Shown in pieces: positions 1-10,098 of a DNA stretch of 64,000 nucleotides. Source of the stretch: JANNYA01 sp031422315 (lineage in GTDB: Bacteria; Pseudomonadota; Gammaproteobacteria; Xanthomonadales; SZUA-5). The notes beneath the pieces are model-generated. The model worked only from the letters and a program-made list of their open reading frames with translations, had not been told where the DNA came from and searched no databases. The position numbers were made by a program, and so were the translations under genes. How positions within the stretch are numbered: the first letter of the stretch is position 1; each line of letters starts with the position of its first letter. The DNA is taken from assembly GCA_031422315.1 (NCBI GenBank), contig JANOQN010000053.1, positions 1 to 64,000 of the forward strand, in the 5' to 3' direction.

Positions 1-255
1 CTTTTTAACCCTGTCGTAACCGGCCTAAAAGCGTCAGCATGGTCGAATGCGACGGCTGTCGATTCGACCACTCTCAACTATGCCTAAATCAAGGCGCGTC
101 AAGGGTTCGCTACGCCAGCTTCGCTGCCCTTGACTCGTTCAACACTTCGGCAAGCTACGTGCTCGTCATCGCAAACCTATCGAAAAATCACACAGTGATG
201 CGCGAAGAGTCAAAAATCAAGGTCAAGCCCAGTTTTTTGCTGTCTAGTGCAAACG

Positions 256-840
256 CTACGAAATAGATATGACTACTCCCCAGCCATTCTTCGCCGCACT
301 TCGAATAAAGCCTTGCAAGCCTGCGAAGTTATCAAGGCAATAACCAAGTTCATCATCGTCTTGGCGGTCCCATATCTCTGGATAGATTTCCAACTTCATC
401 ATTTCTGGCGGGTTGAATCGTTTTTTCAATTCTGTCTCATCTAGCCGTGAAAGCGCATCATTAATTTTGAGAACCTCAGCGCTACAGAAGGCACGTGCTG
501 GGCCGTCATAGCCGAAGTCAACACTGCCAATTTGTTGGCCGCCATCAAGCAGAAAATTGAACGGGAACGTGCCGCCCCAAGCCGTGCCCGTCAGCAAATA
601 GTGGATGCCGTGCCAGGCTTTGTCGAGATCAGTCTCGGCAAAGGGCTCGGGGATAGCAATCTCAACCGCTGGTTTTTTCGCGCGAAAGAGTCGGGTGAAC
701 CAACTTCCAGCTGCATTTCGGGCCGTTTGATACGCTTCCTCATCATCCGGCGCAAGTACCTTCCAAATTAACGGTGGATCGGCAAGCACAGCGTGAATCG
801 TAGCGTTGCTTACTGCAGACAAACTAAGACACATTCCCAT
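256..840 (-). CDS. DUF1877 (YfbM-like) family protein
   Basis: A 194-residue cytosolic protein with the DUF1877 pattern: N-terminal MGMCLSLSAVS, central DLDKAWHGIHYLLTG, then FGYDGPAR and EIYPEIWDR, and a C-terminal half rich in acidic residues and helices. Length matches a complete family member such as E. coli YfbM (about 170 residues). The start is the ATG whose N-terminus matches the family MGM start. No enzymatic function is established for the family. It is the first gene of the window and points the same way as the ABC transporter genes, whose stop lies 44 bp upstream of its start, so it could be read from their transcript. Family assignment is from remembered motifs; role unknown. Confidence 0.88.
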   Translation of the reverse strand: MGMCLSLSAVSNATIHAVLADPPLIWKVLAPDDEEAYQTARNAAGSWFTRLFRAKKPAVEIAIPEPFAETDLDKAWHGIHYLLTGTAWGGTFPFNFLLDGGQQIGSVDFGYDGPARAFCSAEVLKINDALSRLDETELKKRFNPPEMMKLEIYPEIWDRQDDDELGYCLDNFAGLQGFIRSAAKNGWGVVISIS

Positions 841-884
841 TGAAGCCTCGCTCGCAAACGTTGCCGCATGTCGCGGATTGCAAA

Positions 885-2605
<1,721 letters not shown>

Positions 2606-2609
<4 letters not shown>

Positions 2610-3433
2610 GACCTTTGCTGCTCCAGTACTTCTCGCAGGCCATCTGTGAGTTCTTGTAGTGCGTACAGCAATAGCGTCAAAAGCACCGCCGGAAATATCA
2701 AAGCCCACGGCGCGTATTCCCGATCCTGCATGCCTTCGGCCAATAGTGCGCCTAAACTGCCCTGCGCTTCGGCCGGGCTTACGCCTAAAAAGCTTAGGAA
2801 CGACTCCATCAGCACCGCATTCGGCAGCGCAATTGCCAAAGCCAAAAGCGCAAACGGCGCAAGGTTGGGCAGCAAATGAACGAATAGCTGGCGCATGCGG
2901 CTTAAACCCAGCACTTCACCGGCGCGCATATAGGTTTTGCCCATCAGCGCCTGCGCTTCCACGCGCACTACGCGCGCGACGTCTAACCAGCCGTAGCTGG
3001 CCAGCAATACAATCAGCAGGCCTAGGCTCGGGGTAAATAACGTGAGCACAAAAATCACGAACAATAAAAACGGTAAGGTAGCGAGCAAGTCCACCAACCG
3101 CATCATAGATTCACCCAGCGCGCCGCCATAAAACCCGGCAATCGCTCCATACAACGTGCCGACAAGTAACGCGACGACCGCCGCCGTTAATCCCACAATC
3201 AAGCTCAATTTACCGCCCGCAGCGGTGCGTTGGTACAAATCCCGACCTATCGCATCGGTGCCAAAGTAGTGCCCGTGCTGCAGATTCGGCGCCTCACTTG
3301 GGCGATCCCAATCGGGGTTGCGCGCATCGTGCGTGCTGGTGAAGGGCGCGACTAAAAACCACGCCGCTAACACCAGTAAAATCCAGCACGCCGCTTTCGC
3401 ACTAGCAGGTAAAGCGCTAAGAAAGGCGCGCAA
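2606..3433 (-). CDS. Peptide ABC transporter permease (OppC/DppC/YejE type)
   Basis: 275-residue inner-membrane permease. The N-terminal transmembrane segment is followed by the family signature GTDAIGRDLYQR, then about five more hydrophobic segments. The cytoplasmic coupling loop around GEVLGLSRMRQLFVHLLPN is the EAA-type contact with the ATPase. The start is TTG, because the next upstream in-frame codon but three is a stop and no earlier ATG exists. It overlaps the ATPase by 4 bp. The usual second permease (OppB type) and periplasmic binding protein are missing here: the gene upstream is sucB, 31 bp away. It must work with components encoded elsewhere, or the system is incomplete. Confidence 0.92.
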
Positions 3434-3464
3434 GGTTGCGAGCTAATTCGCGCAGACAAACCGT

Positions 3465-4658
3465 TTAAATATGCAGTAGCAAACGAACTGGATCTTCCAG
3501 GAAGTTCTTCACCGCGACTAAAAACTGCACGGCATCTTTGCCGTCAATAATGCGGTGATCGTAGCTCAGAGCGATGTACATCATCGGCGCGGCAATCACT
3601 AGGCCGTTTTCGACAATTGCGCGGTCCTTAATCGCGTGCATGCCAAAAATCGCACTCTGGGGCGGATTGACAATTGGCGTCGAGAACAGACTCCCGAATA
3701 CGCCACCGTTGGTGATAGTGAAGGTGCCGCCCTGCAAATCGTCCAGCTGCAAACCGCCTTCGCGTGCCTGCTTGGCAAAGGTGCCGATATTGCGTTCAAC
3801 ATCCGCCAAGCTTTGCGTGCTGGTGTTGCGAAGCACCGGTACCACTAGGCCTTTTTCGGTGGCTACCGCTACGCCAATGTCGTGATAGGCGTGATAAATA
3901 ATATCGTTGCCTTCCGTGCTGGCATTGACGATCGGATGTAATTTCAGCGCTTCGGTGCAGGCTTTGACGAAAAAGCTCATGAAGCCCAGCTTGATACCGT
4001 GCGCTTTTTCAAACGATTCGGCGTATTTCTTACGCACGTCCATCACCGCTTTCATATTGACTTCGTTGAAGCTAGTCAGCATCGCAATGGAGTTTTTCGA
4101 CTGCATCATGCGCTCAGCGATGCGGGTGCGCAGACGCGTCATCGGAACGCGCTCTTCGACGCGGCTACCGGCTGGCAAACTGACCGCAGCGGGTGCCGCT
4201 TTGGCCGGGGCAGCGGCAACGACAGGCGCTGCGGGCTTTGCCGGTGCAGCTTGCGCGGCCAGCATATCTTCCTTGGTTACTCGGCCATCGCGGCCGGTGC
4301 CGGCGACTGTGTTCGGGTCAATGCCAGTTTCTGCGGCCATGCGGCGCACGGAAGGCGCTTGTTCACTCGCAGCGGGCGCGGCTTTGGCAGCAGGCGCAGC
4401 TTGAATCGCAGCGGCTGCTGCACCTTCGGTAATGCGGCCAATAAGCTGCTGACTAATCACGCTGGCGCCGGTTTCCATCAGAATCTCCGACAGCACGCCA
4501 TCGACCGGTGATGGCACTTCCAGCACGACTTTATCCGTCTCTAGATCGACCAAATTTTCTTCGCGTTTGACGAAATCACCGGCCTTTTTATGCCACTTTG
4601 CAATCACCGCATCCGATACTGATTCCGGCAATACCGGTACTTTGACTTCAATACTCAT
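3465..4658 (-). CDS. sucB: Dihydrolipoyllysine-residue succinyltransferase, E2 of 2-oxoglutarate dehydrogenase
   Basis: 397-residue E2 core enzyme that transfers the succinyl group from lipoamide to CoA in the TCA cycle. Domains in order: lipoyl domain with the lipoylated lysine in LETDKVVLEVP (Lys43), an Ala/Pro-rich linker, the E1/E3-binding domain (PSVRRMAAETGIDP), a second Ala/Pro linker, and the catalytic acyltransferase domain ending with the active-site motif DHRIIDG. The start is MSIEVKVPVLPES, typical for the family; an upstream in-frame extension to 4748 has no family match. sucA and lpd, the usual neighbours, are not adjacent. Downstream on the same strand is the peptide permease, 31 bp away. 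The gene upstream is divergent. Confidence 0.96.
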   Translation of the reverse strand: MSIEVKVPVLPESVSDAVIAKWHKKAGDFVKREENLVDLETDKVVLEVPSPVDGVLSEILMETGASVISQQLIGRITEGAAAAAIQAAPAAKAAPAASEQAPSVRRMAAETGIDPNTVAGTGRDGRVTKEDMLAAQAAPAKPAAPVVAAAPAKAAPAAVSLPAGSRVEERVPMTRLRTRIAERMMQSKNSIAMLTSFNEVNMKAVMDVRKKYAESFEKAHGIKLGFMSFFVKACTEALKLHPIVNASTEGNDIIYHAYHDIGVAVATEKGLVVPVLRNTSTQSLADVERNIGTFAKQAREGGLQLDDLQGGTFTITNGGVFGSLFSTPIVNPPQSAIFGMHAIKDRAIVENGLVIAAPMMYIALSYDHRIIDGKDAVQFLVAVKNFLEDPVRLLLHI

Positions 4659-4926
4659 AATTAGATCCGCAAAAAGCGATGGCTGAGCCCGGCATTGTGC
4701 CCGCGACTGGCGTTTGGGTAAAGCGCTGTGTTGGGGATTGATGTTCAATAAGTCCTAAACGACTTCACTTCGCTCGGAACCGCGTAGGCGTTTTGTTTTT
4801 GCGACCTTGCTCACAGCTCGCGCGGCGCACCCAGCAATTCGTGAAAAATGCGCTCAGCGTATACATCAATGTCGCAAAATTGTGCTCTTATCCTTTGACC
4901 TCAGCACACCATCCCGGGAGTGGTTT

Positions 4927-7008
4927 ATGGCGAGCATATTTCGCACGTGCGTTTTTGGCTTTTTGATCTGCATTTGGTCGGCAACTGCCGTCGCACAGGT
5001 CATATTTGCTGACGGATTTGAGCAGTTGCAGCCAACCGAGGCTGAAGCTGCGCGCTTCTTGAATCAAGCGGCCTTTGGCGCAGCACCGGCTGATCTACAG
5101 GCCGTGCGCTCGGTGGGCATCGAAGCTTGGATCAATGCGCAGTTGCTGCTGCCCGCAACGATGCAACGTCCGCTGCTTGAGCAGTTTTCCAGAACGCTAC
5201 CTTTAGATCGAGTTATGAATCGAGATCGTATTCGCGTATGGCAACGGCAAGCCATTACCGGCGCTGACCAGCTGCGTCAGCGGATGACGTATGCGTTATC
5301 GCAAATTGTGGTCGTTTCCGACCGGAACGACGTGTTGATTACGCTGCCGATCCTTGTCGCGGAATGGAATGACCTGCTCCAGCGAAACGCGTTTGGTAAC
5401 TACCGCGAGCTTCTGCAAGAGGCATCCCGGAGCCCTGCCATGGGCATTTGGCTGACGCATCTACGCAATCGGAAAGCTGAGGGCACACTTGCGCCAGATG
5501 AAAACTATGCGCGTGAAATTATGCAGCTGTTTTCGATTGGGTTGTTCGATCGCAACTTTGACTTTTCGCCGGTACTGGTCGAGGGCGAGCTCCGCCCAAC
5601 GTATGACAACAACACTATCGCCACATTGGCGCGGGTATTTACCGGGTTCTCATACGACTGTACCGGCAACCAGACGATTCCGAGTATTAACGTCACGATT
5701 AATCGAAACTGTGGCTGCACTGGCCTGGATTGTCGATTTAATGCCGCGAGTCTGCCGGGCCTTTATTTCAATAGCCCGCCGGAAGAAGCTATCGATACGG
5801 CTAATCGCGTGTTACATCCAGATTACTATCGGCCGATGGTGTGTTACCCGCGCTACGCAGACACCGGGCGGGGCACTACAGGCGGCTTGTATAATGGCAC
5901 GACAGAACCCACGCCAGCCAAGCGCCTCTTAATTAGCGGTACTGAGCGGCTGGTCATTCCGGAAATCGGCGCTGGACAAACCACGCCGCCGAACTGCCAC
6001 CTAACAGGTTCAAACATTAATGCTGCGGACCGCACCGCCTGCTTAAACTACTGTGAGAACAGCCTTACCCAGGTGGTTGACATGCTGTTCAATCATCCGA
6101 ACGTGCCGCCGTTCGTCGCACACCAGCTGATCCAGCGCTTCGTGACGTCCAATCCAAGCCCAGCGTATATTCGCCGTGTCGCTTGTACATTCGCTGGCAC
6201 TTCGGCGACTCCGGCGCAGTGCCCGGCGATTTCGAACAATCCTCGTGGAGATCTACGCGCGACGCTACGGGCGGTGTTGCTCGACGCAGAAGCACGCGCG
6301 GCGCCAGCATCGCTTCCTTTGAATGCTGGTAAGCCCCGTGAGCCCTTCCTCAAGTTGATCCAAATTTGGCGCACCTTCGGCGCAATCGTACCGCCGCTAG
6401 CTGATCGCAATTTCGGGCCCGACAGGCCAGAGGAAGCTTATGGTCAAGCGCCGCTGCGCGCGCCCACCGTGTTCAATTTCTACGAGCCGCTGTTTCAACA
6501 GCCAGGCGCCATTTCGCAGGTCAACGTGGCCGGGCAACCGGTCGCCAACCCCGAGGATGCGCTGCGCTCGCCTGAGTTCAAAATCATCAACGAGGTGACT
6601 GCGCTTTCGGCCGCGAATGACTTGTTTAGCCGCATCTGTAGAGGCTACGACGGCAGTGATTGCAATGGCGCAGTCGACCCTACACCGCCCGTTGGGCATG
6701 TCTACATTCCGCCGCAAAGCTTGGATGCCTTGCCGCTCGCCGATGATGCACTGCTCGTTGAAACCTTGGTCGGTCGTCTGATCGGACCGGATGTCTCAGG
6801 CACGATCAATGCGTCCGGCAATTGCGCAAACGGTTTGGCCGCAGGCGGGGTGGGCTCAGGCTTCAAAGGCGTGTTGTATCGCCTGGTAAAATGCCGGCTC
6901 TCCGCACAAACGCCAGGATTTGGACAAACCGTGGATGACCGCCGTCGCAAAGCGCTCTACTTGATCCACATGATCGCCATCTCGCCTGAATTTCAGACGC
7001 AGCGCTAA
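4927..7008 (+). CDS. Exported DUF1800 family protein
   Basis: 693 residues. The start ATG has a GGGAG Shine-Dalgarno sequence 6 bp upstream and opens a Sec signal peptide (MASIFRTCVFGFLICIWS, cleavage near AVAQ). Directly after the predicted cleavage comes IFADGFE (residues 26-32), a motif shared with two other exported proteins in this window. The DUF1800 body begins with EAARFLNQAAFGA and includes ARSP-like SRSPAMGIWL, NRKAEG, PDENYAREIMQLFSIGL and the closing LIHMIAISPEFQTQR. Several cysteine-rich insertions (for example around residues 237-256) suggest disulfides. It is followed after 14 bp by the DUF1501 gene, the usual partner. Biochemical role of the pair is not established; probable periplasmic or outer location. 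Confidence 0.93.
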   Translation: MASIFRTCVFGFLICIWSATAVAQVIFADGFEQLQPTEAEAARFLNQAAFGAAPADLQAVRSVGIEAWINAQLLLPATMQRPLLEQFSRTLPLDRVMNRDRIRVWQRQAITGADQLRQRMTYALSQIVVVSDRNDVLITLPILVAEWNDLLQRNAFGNYRELLQEASRSPAMGIWLTHLRNRKAEGTLAPDENYAREIMQLFSIGLFDRNFDFSPVLVEGELRPTYDNNTIATLARVFTGFSYDCTGNQTIPSINVTINRNCGCTGLDCRFNAASLPGLYFNSPPEEAIDTANRVLHPDYYRPMVCYPRYADTGRGTTGGLYNGTTEPTPAKRLLISGTERLVIPEIGAGQTTPPNCHLTGSNINAADRTACLNYCENSLTQVVDMLFNHPNVPPFVAHQLIQRFVTSNPSPAYIRRVACTFAGTSATPAQCPAISNNPRGDLRATLRAVLLDAEARAAPASLPLNAGKPREPFLKLIQIWRTFGAIVPPLADRNFGPDRPEEAYGQAPLRAPTVFNFYEPLFQQPGAISQVNVAGQPVANPEDALRSPEFKIINEVTALSAANDLFSRICRGYDGSDCNGAVDPTPPVGHVYIPPQSLDALPLADDALLVETLVGRLIGPDVSGTINASGNCANGLAAGGVGSGFKGVLYRLVKCRLSAQTPGFGQTVDDRRRKALYLIHMIAISPEFQTQR

Positions 7009-7022
7009 CGAGGAACCACACC

Positions 7023-8684
7023 ATGAACCAAACTAATCGTTCGCGCCGTCAATTCCTCAACGCCGCTGCTGGCACTGCAGCCTTTGGCGGTTTCTCCGCC
7101 CTGTCACCGCAACTTTCCATGCTAGGAAGTGCCCTCGCGCAATCCGGCGGGGTTAGTGGCTACAAGGCCCTGGTTTGCCTCTACATGGGCGGCGGCAGCG
7201 ATTCATTCAACATGCTGATCCCGACCAATCCGGCGCGTCATGACGAATACGTCAGCGCGCGCGGCGGTCTCTACACGGGCAATGCCAATGCGTTAGGGAT
7301 TCCAAGGCCCGGCGGCGCGCTGCCAACAGGATCGCTGCCACCCGCACTGGCGCTCAATGGCGTCGAGTATGGTTTGAACCCAAGCATGCCCGAACTGCGT
7401 GATCTGTATAACCAGGGCCGCGCGGCATTCGTGGCAAACGTGGGTCCTATTGTCGAACCGACCACCAAAGCCACGTTTAACGCGCGTCGGCGTCCGCCGC
7501 AGCTTTATTCACACAGCGATCAAACGGTACTGTGGGACTTGGCCAATTCGACGTCATCTAACCTGCCGAACGGCTGGGGCGGCATGCTTGCCGGTACGCT
7601 CAATGCCCGGAGTTCGCTGCCAGGGTTGCCGCCGTGCATTTCGATCTCCGGGCAAACGCGTTTTTTGGTCGGTAAGTACAGCAATAATCTGGTCATTAAT
7701 CCGTTTCGACTATCGACGAGCGCTGCTACGCCAGCGGGCTCAATCAGTAACTACAGTGCTACCGATACGAATAATTTTCAAAGCGCGCGCCGCGCCGCGC
7801 TTGATGAAATGCTTGCGCTCACCTACCCGCATGTATTTTCCAATGAGATGGCCGATATCACGGAGCGCTCGCTATCAGTTGGTACGTCAGTAAACGCGCT
7901 GATTGGCACCGGCGGTGCTTTCAACGCCATTCCGGGCGGCGTGGTGTTCCCGAACACCGATCTGGGCAATCAGCTCGCGCAGGTTGCGCGCATGATAAAT
8001 GCAAGCAAGAACAGCTCGTTGATCGCGGCCAACCGGCAAGTTTTTTACGTCAATAGCGGTGGTTCATTTGGCTGGGATTCGCACAACGGTCAAATGCCCA
8101 GCAACCTGCTAACCGCCGGGCATCAGGGCTTATTGCAGAACGTATCGGCCTGTGTGGCGGCGTTCTATCGCGCGATGGTCGCGATGAATTTACACAACGA
8201 GGTGATGCTTTTTAGCACCTCGGAGTTCGGCCGCACCATCAACTCCAACGGCGAGGGGACCGACCACGGCTGGGGCGGCGTGCAGTTCGTCATGGGCGGT
8301 GGCCGAGGTGTGCCAACAGGCCAAATTGGCGGCTTACCGGTGGGCTCTAACGATCAAGGCAACGGTCCGCTACTCGCTTACAACCCGCAAACGAGCACCG
8401 GTTCGGGCATTTACGGGCGCTTCCCGCGCATCATCAACAACGCCAGCGATAGCGCAGCTGTGCCCAATGCCGAAAAAGGCGAGTCCTTCAGCCGCGGCCA
8501 GTTCATTCCAACCACGTCAAGCGAGCAGTACGCAGCAACGCTGGCGCGCTGGATGGGGCTCAGTGATGCCGACGCACCGACGCTATTCCCGAACCTCGAT
8601 CGCTACGACGACTTCACGGTGGTGCAAGGCAATCTGCGTGCGTACACGGGGCGGTATGTTCCGTTTATCAATGGCGTTAGCTAA
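7023..8684 (+). CDS. DUF1501 family protein with Tat signal
   Basis: 553 residues. The N-terminus has a twin-arginine motif SRRQFLNAAAG followed by a hydrophobic stretch, so export in folded form is likely. The body shows DUF1501 features: KALVCLYMGGGSDSFNML, later SGGSFGWDSHNGQ, LFSTSEFGRTINSNGEGTDHGWGG and the C-terminal ARWMGLSDADAPTLFPNL. The family belongs to the alkaline-phosphatase/sulfatase-like fold, and the His/Asp residues in DSHN and TDHGWG are candidate metal ligands, though no substrate is known. A GAGGA ribosome site lies 7 bp before the ATG. Translational coupling with the DUF1800 gene is likely; DUF1800-DUF1501 pairs recur in many bacteria. Confidence 0.93.
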   Translation: MNQTNRSRRQFLNAAAGTAAFGGFSALSPQLSMLGSALAQSGGVSGYKALVCLYMGGGSDSFNMLIPTNPARHDEYVSARGGLYTGNANALGIPRPGGALPTGSLPPALALNGVEYGLNPSMPELRDLYNQGRAAFVANVGPIVEPTTKATFNARRRPPQLYSHSDQTVLWDLANSTSSNLPNGWGGMLAGTLNARSSLPGLPPCISISGQTRFLVGKYSNNLVINPFRLSTSAATPAGSISNYSATDTNNFQSARRAALDEMLALTYPHVFSNEMADITERSLSVGTSVNALIGTGGAFNAIPGGVVFPNTDLGNQLAQVARMINASKNSSLIAANRQVFYVNSGGSFGWDSHNGQMPSNLLTAGHQGLLQNVSACVAAFYRAMVAMNLHNEVMLFSTSEFGRTINSNGEGTDHGWGGVQFVMGGGRGVPTGQIGGLPVGSNDQGNGPLLAYNPQTSTGSGIYGRFPRIINNASDSAAVPNAEKGESFSRGQFIPTTSSEQYAATLARWMGLSDADAPTLFPNLDRYDDFTVVQGNLRAYTGRYVPFINGVS

Positions 8685-8882
8685 CCAGCGCACGACGGCT
8701 ACGTAGACGACGAACTGATTGACAAAGCCAAAGAGCTGGCACAACGGGCTTTGTTTGGCACAGGATTTGCGCGAATTTTGAGCAGTATTTGAGTCGATCC
8801 AGCCGAATCTTGTTTGCCTTGGCAAACGAGGAAATCAAATACTTCTTTGCCGCGACGGCGGCGATGGATTTCCGGTACAGCC
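8685..8882 (+). pseudogene. Decayed gene remnant downstream of the DUF1501 gene
   Basis: After the DUF1501 stop, the same frame continues with a protein-like stretch (DDELIDKAKELAQRALFGT) that ends at a TGA at 8790. A second frame then carries SRSSRILFALANEEIKYFF. Neither has a start codon. Together they look like two pieces of one frameshifted coding sequence, but I cannot name the family. The segment 8791-8873 also matches 9894-9971 in inverse orientation. This could be chance reading of non-coding DNA; the protein-level match RxLFALxNExI between the two copies argues mildly against that. Confidence 0.35.
8791..8873 (+). repeat. Left arm of degenerate inverted repeat flanking the LRR-like gene
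   Basis: Begins GAGTCGATC and contains TTTGCCTTGGCAAACGAG. The reverse complement of 9894-9971 begins with the same 9 bases, and its core is TTTGCCTTGACAAACGAG. Both then share an ATCA and a GACGGCGGC block. Similarity is patchy (I estimate about two thirds identity). It ends 9 bp before the stop of the LRR-like gene. Confidence 0.5.
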
Positions 8883-9857
8883 TTAACTTGCCAAAGGCCG
8901 CGCCAAGGAGTCCATATCAATCAAATGTCGCCAAGGGCCAGTGTCCTTAAAGCGTTCCTGATACGCACGGTATATCTCACCACTGGCTGCCTGCGCAGCT
9001 TGGCCCTCTTGGATGCCGCGCAAAATCGAAGGATGCTGATCAATGGGTGTTTGATCGCCGTCTAGAATTTTCTGCGCTACATGCACGTGCCGCAAATTGT
9101 TCAGCGTGCGCACGAAACCCACGCTGTCGGCCACTTCCACGTTGAGCCACTGCAATGCTGGCATGCCTGACAAAAAGTCCCAATTGGTGATTTTCTTACT
9201 GGCCTCAAACATAAGATTGACTAGCGATTTTGATTGGATGACCGCTTGTAAATCCAGCAGCTTTTGTGCGCCATAGGTAAATAGCGTATCTAAACTGGGC
9301 ATCGCTTCAATGCCATTTAACGAGCCTATGCTGCCGCGCAACAAACGCAGGCGCTTTAACTTTACTAAGTTTGAAAAGCCACGCAAATCAGGCGCGCTGC
9401 ACCTGTGTACTTTAAGATCTAGCAGACCAGCATGCTTTTGCCAGCTGAGGTGCTTTTCATCGTAACCCACCTCCAAAAGCTTTAGCGCAGGCAACTTTCT
9501 GAAGTGCAAAAAGTGCTTTGGAAACTTACCTTCTACGGTTAGATCGGTCAGCTGCGTCAAACCCGCATCACCTACAGGAATACGACACTCGACTTTATTG
9601 TCGAAGCTAAGCCGCATTCTGCGAATGCGCTCAGGCCGTTTGATCGCGGCAAAATCAAGCACATCGCCCGGACGCAAACATAAATCCACCAGCAAGCAAT
9701 CAAAGCGATTCAGCACTTCTAACGCATTAGCGAAAGGCACGTAGGACCGAAGCGAAGCGTAGCCGTCATCATTGCGATAGACCGTGAGCGTGCCGTTCTC
9801 ATCGCAATAAACACGCTCTGGTAGCTTTAGCGGAACATAAGGTGTGGGTTCGCTCAT
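8883..9857 (-). CDS. Leucine-rich-repeat-like protein of unknown function
   Basis: 324 residues, no signal peptide or membrane segment, so probably cytosolic. From about residue 95 to 250 it shows irregular 20-24-residue units with leucines spaced as in leucine-rich repeats: LTQLTDLTVEG, LPALKLLEVGY, LVKLKRLRLLRG, MPSLDTLFTYG, MPALQWLNVEV. The N-terminal 90 residues and C-terminal 60 residues do not fit the repeat. I recognise no named family. Single LRR-like proteins of this size are common next to polymorphic toxin systems and in accessory DNA, which is only a hint of a binding or immunity role. The gene stands alone on the minus strand between inverted-repeat arms at 8791-8873 and 9894-9971. 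Confidence 0.75.
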   Translation of the reverse strand: MSEPTPYVPLKLPERVYCDENGTLTVYRNDDGYASLRSYVPFANALEVLNRFDCLLVDLCLRPGDVLDFAAIKRPERIRRMRLSFDNKVECRIPVGDAGLTQLTDLTVEGKFPKHFLHFRKLPALKLLEVGYDEKHLSWQKHAGLLDLKVHRCSAPDLRGFSNLVKLKRLRLLRGSIGSLNGIEAMPSLDTLFTYGAQKLLDLQAVIQSKSLVNLMFEASKKITNWDFLSGMPALQWLNVEVADSVGFVRTLNNLRHVHVAQKILDGDQTPIDQHPSILRGIQEGQAAQAASGEIYRAYQERFKDTGPWRHLIDMDSLARPLAS

Positions 9858-9893
9858 AACGGCATTTTGGCTGGATAGAACGCCTAGTTTAAA

Positions 9894-9971
9894 GGATGTG
9901 CCGCCGTCTTTCTGACAAGGAACTGATGGTCTCGTTTGTCAAGGCAAAAAGCAGCCGCGTTTGATCGACTC
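9894..9971 (-). repeat. Right arm of degenerate inverted repeat flanking the LRR-like gene
   Basis: On the minus strand it starts GAGTCGATC and carries TTTGCCTTGACAAACGAG, matching the plus strand at 8791-8873. Its inner end lies 37 bp before the start codon of the LRR-like gene. In one frame it reads RLLFALTNETI, close to RILFALANEEI in the left arm, so the arms may be remnants of the same coding family. Confidence 0.5.
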
Positions 9972-10098
9972 GAGCGTGCAGTGGCACAATCCAATCTCGC
10001 CTACACGTCCGTGTTCGCTTTTCGCCCAAGCACGCGTATAGGTTATGCGCTGCCTCCCCCAGAGAAGCGTCCTCGGTGCCATTAGCCAAGGACTAGCA

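Noticed and set aside
39..266. Open frame on the plus strand at the left edge, with an 8-bp inverted repeat (98-105 and 127-134)
   Set aside because: No protein-like pattern or ribosome site; the inverted repeat has a 21-nt loop and no T-run, so neither gene nor terminator is supported.
6397..6717. Long frames opposite or inside the DUF1800 and other GC-rich genes
   Set aside because: They are shadows of well-supported genes, with residue composition of antisense frames.
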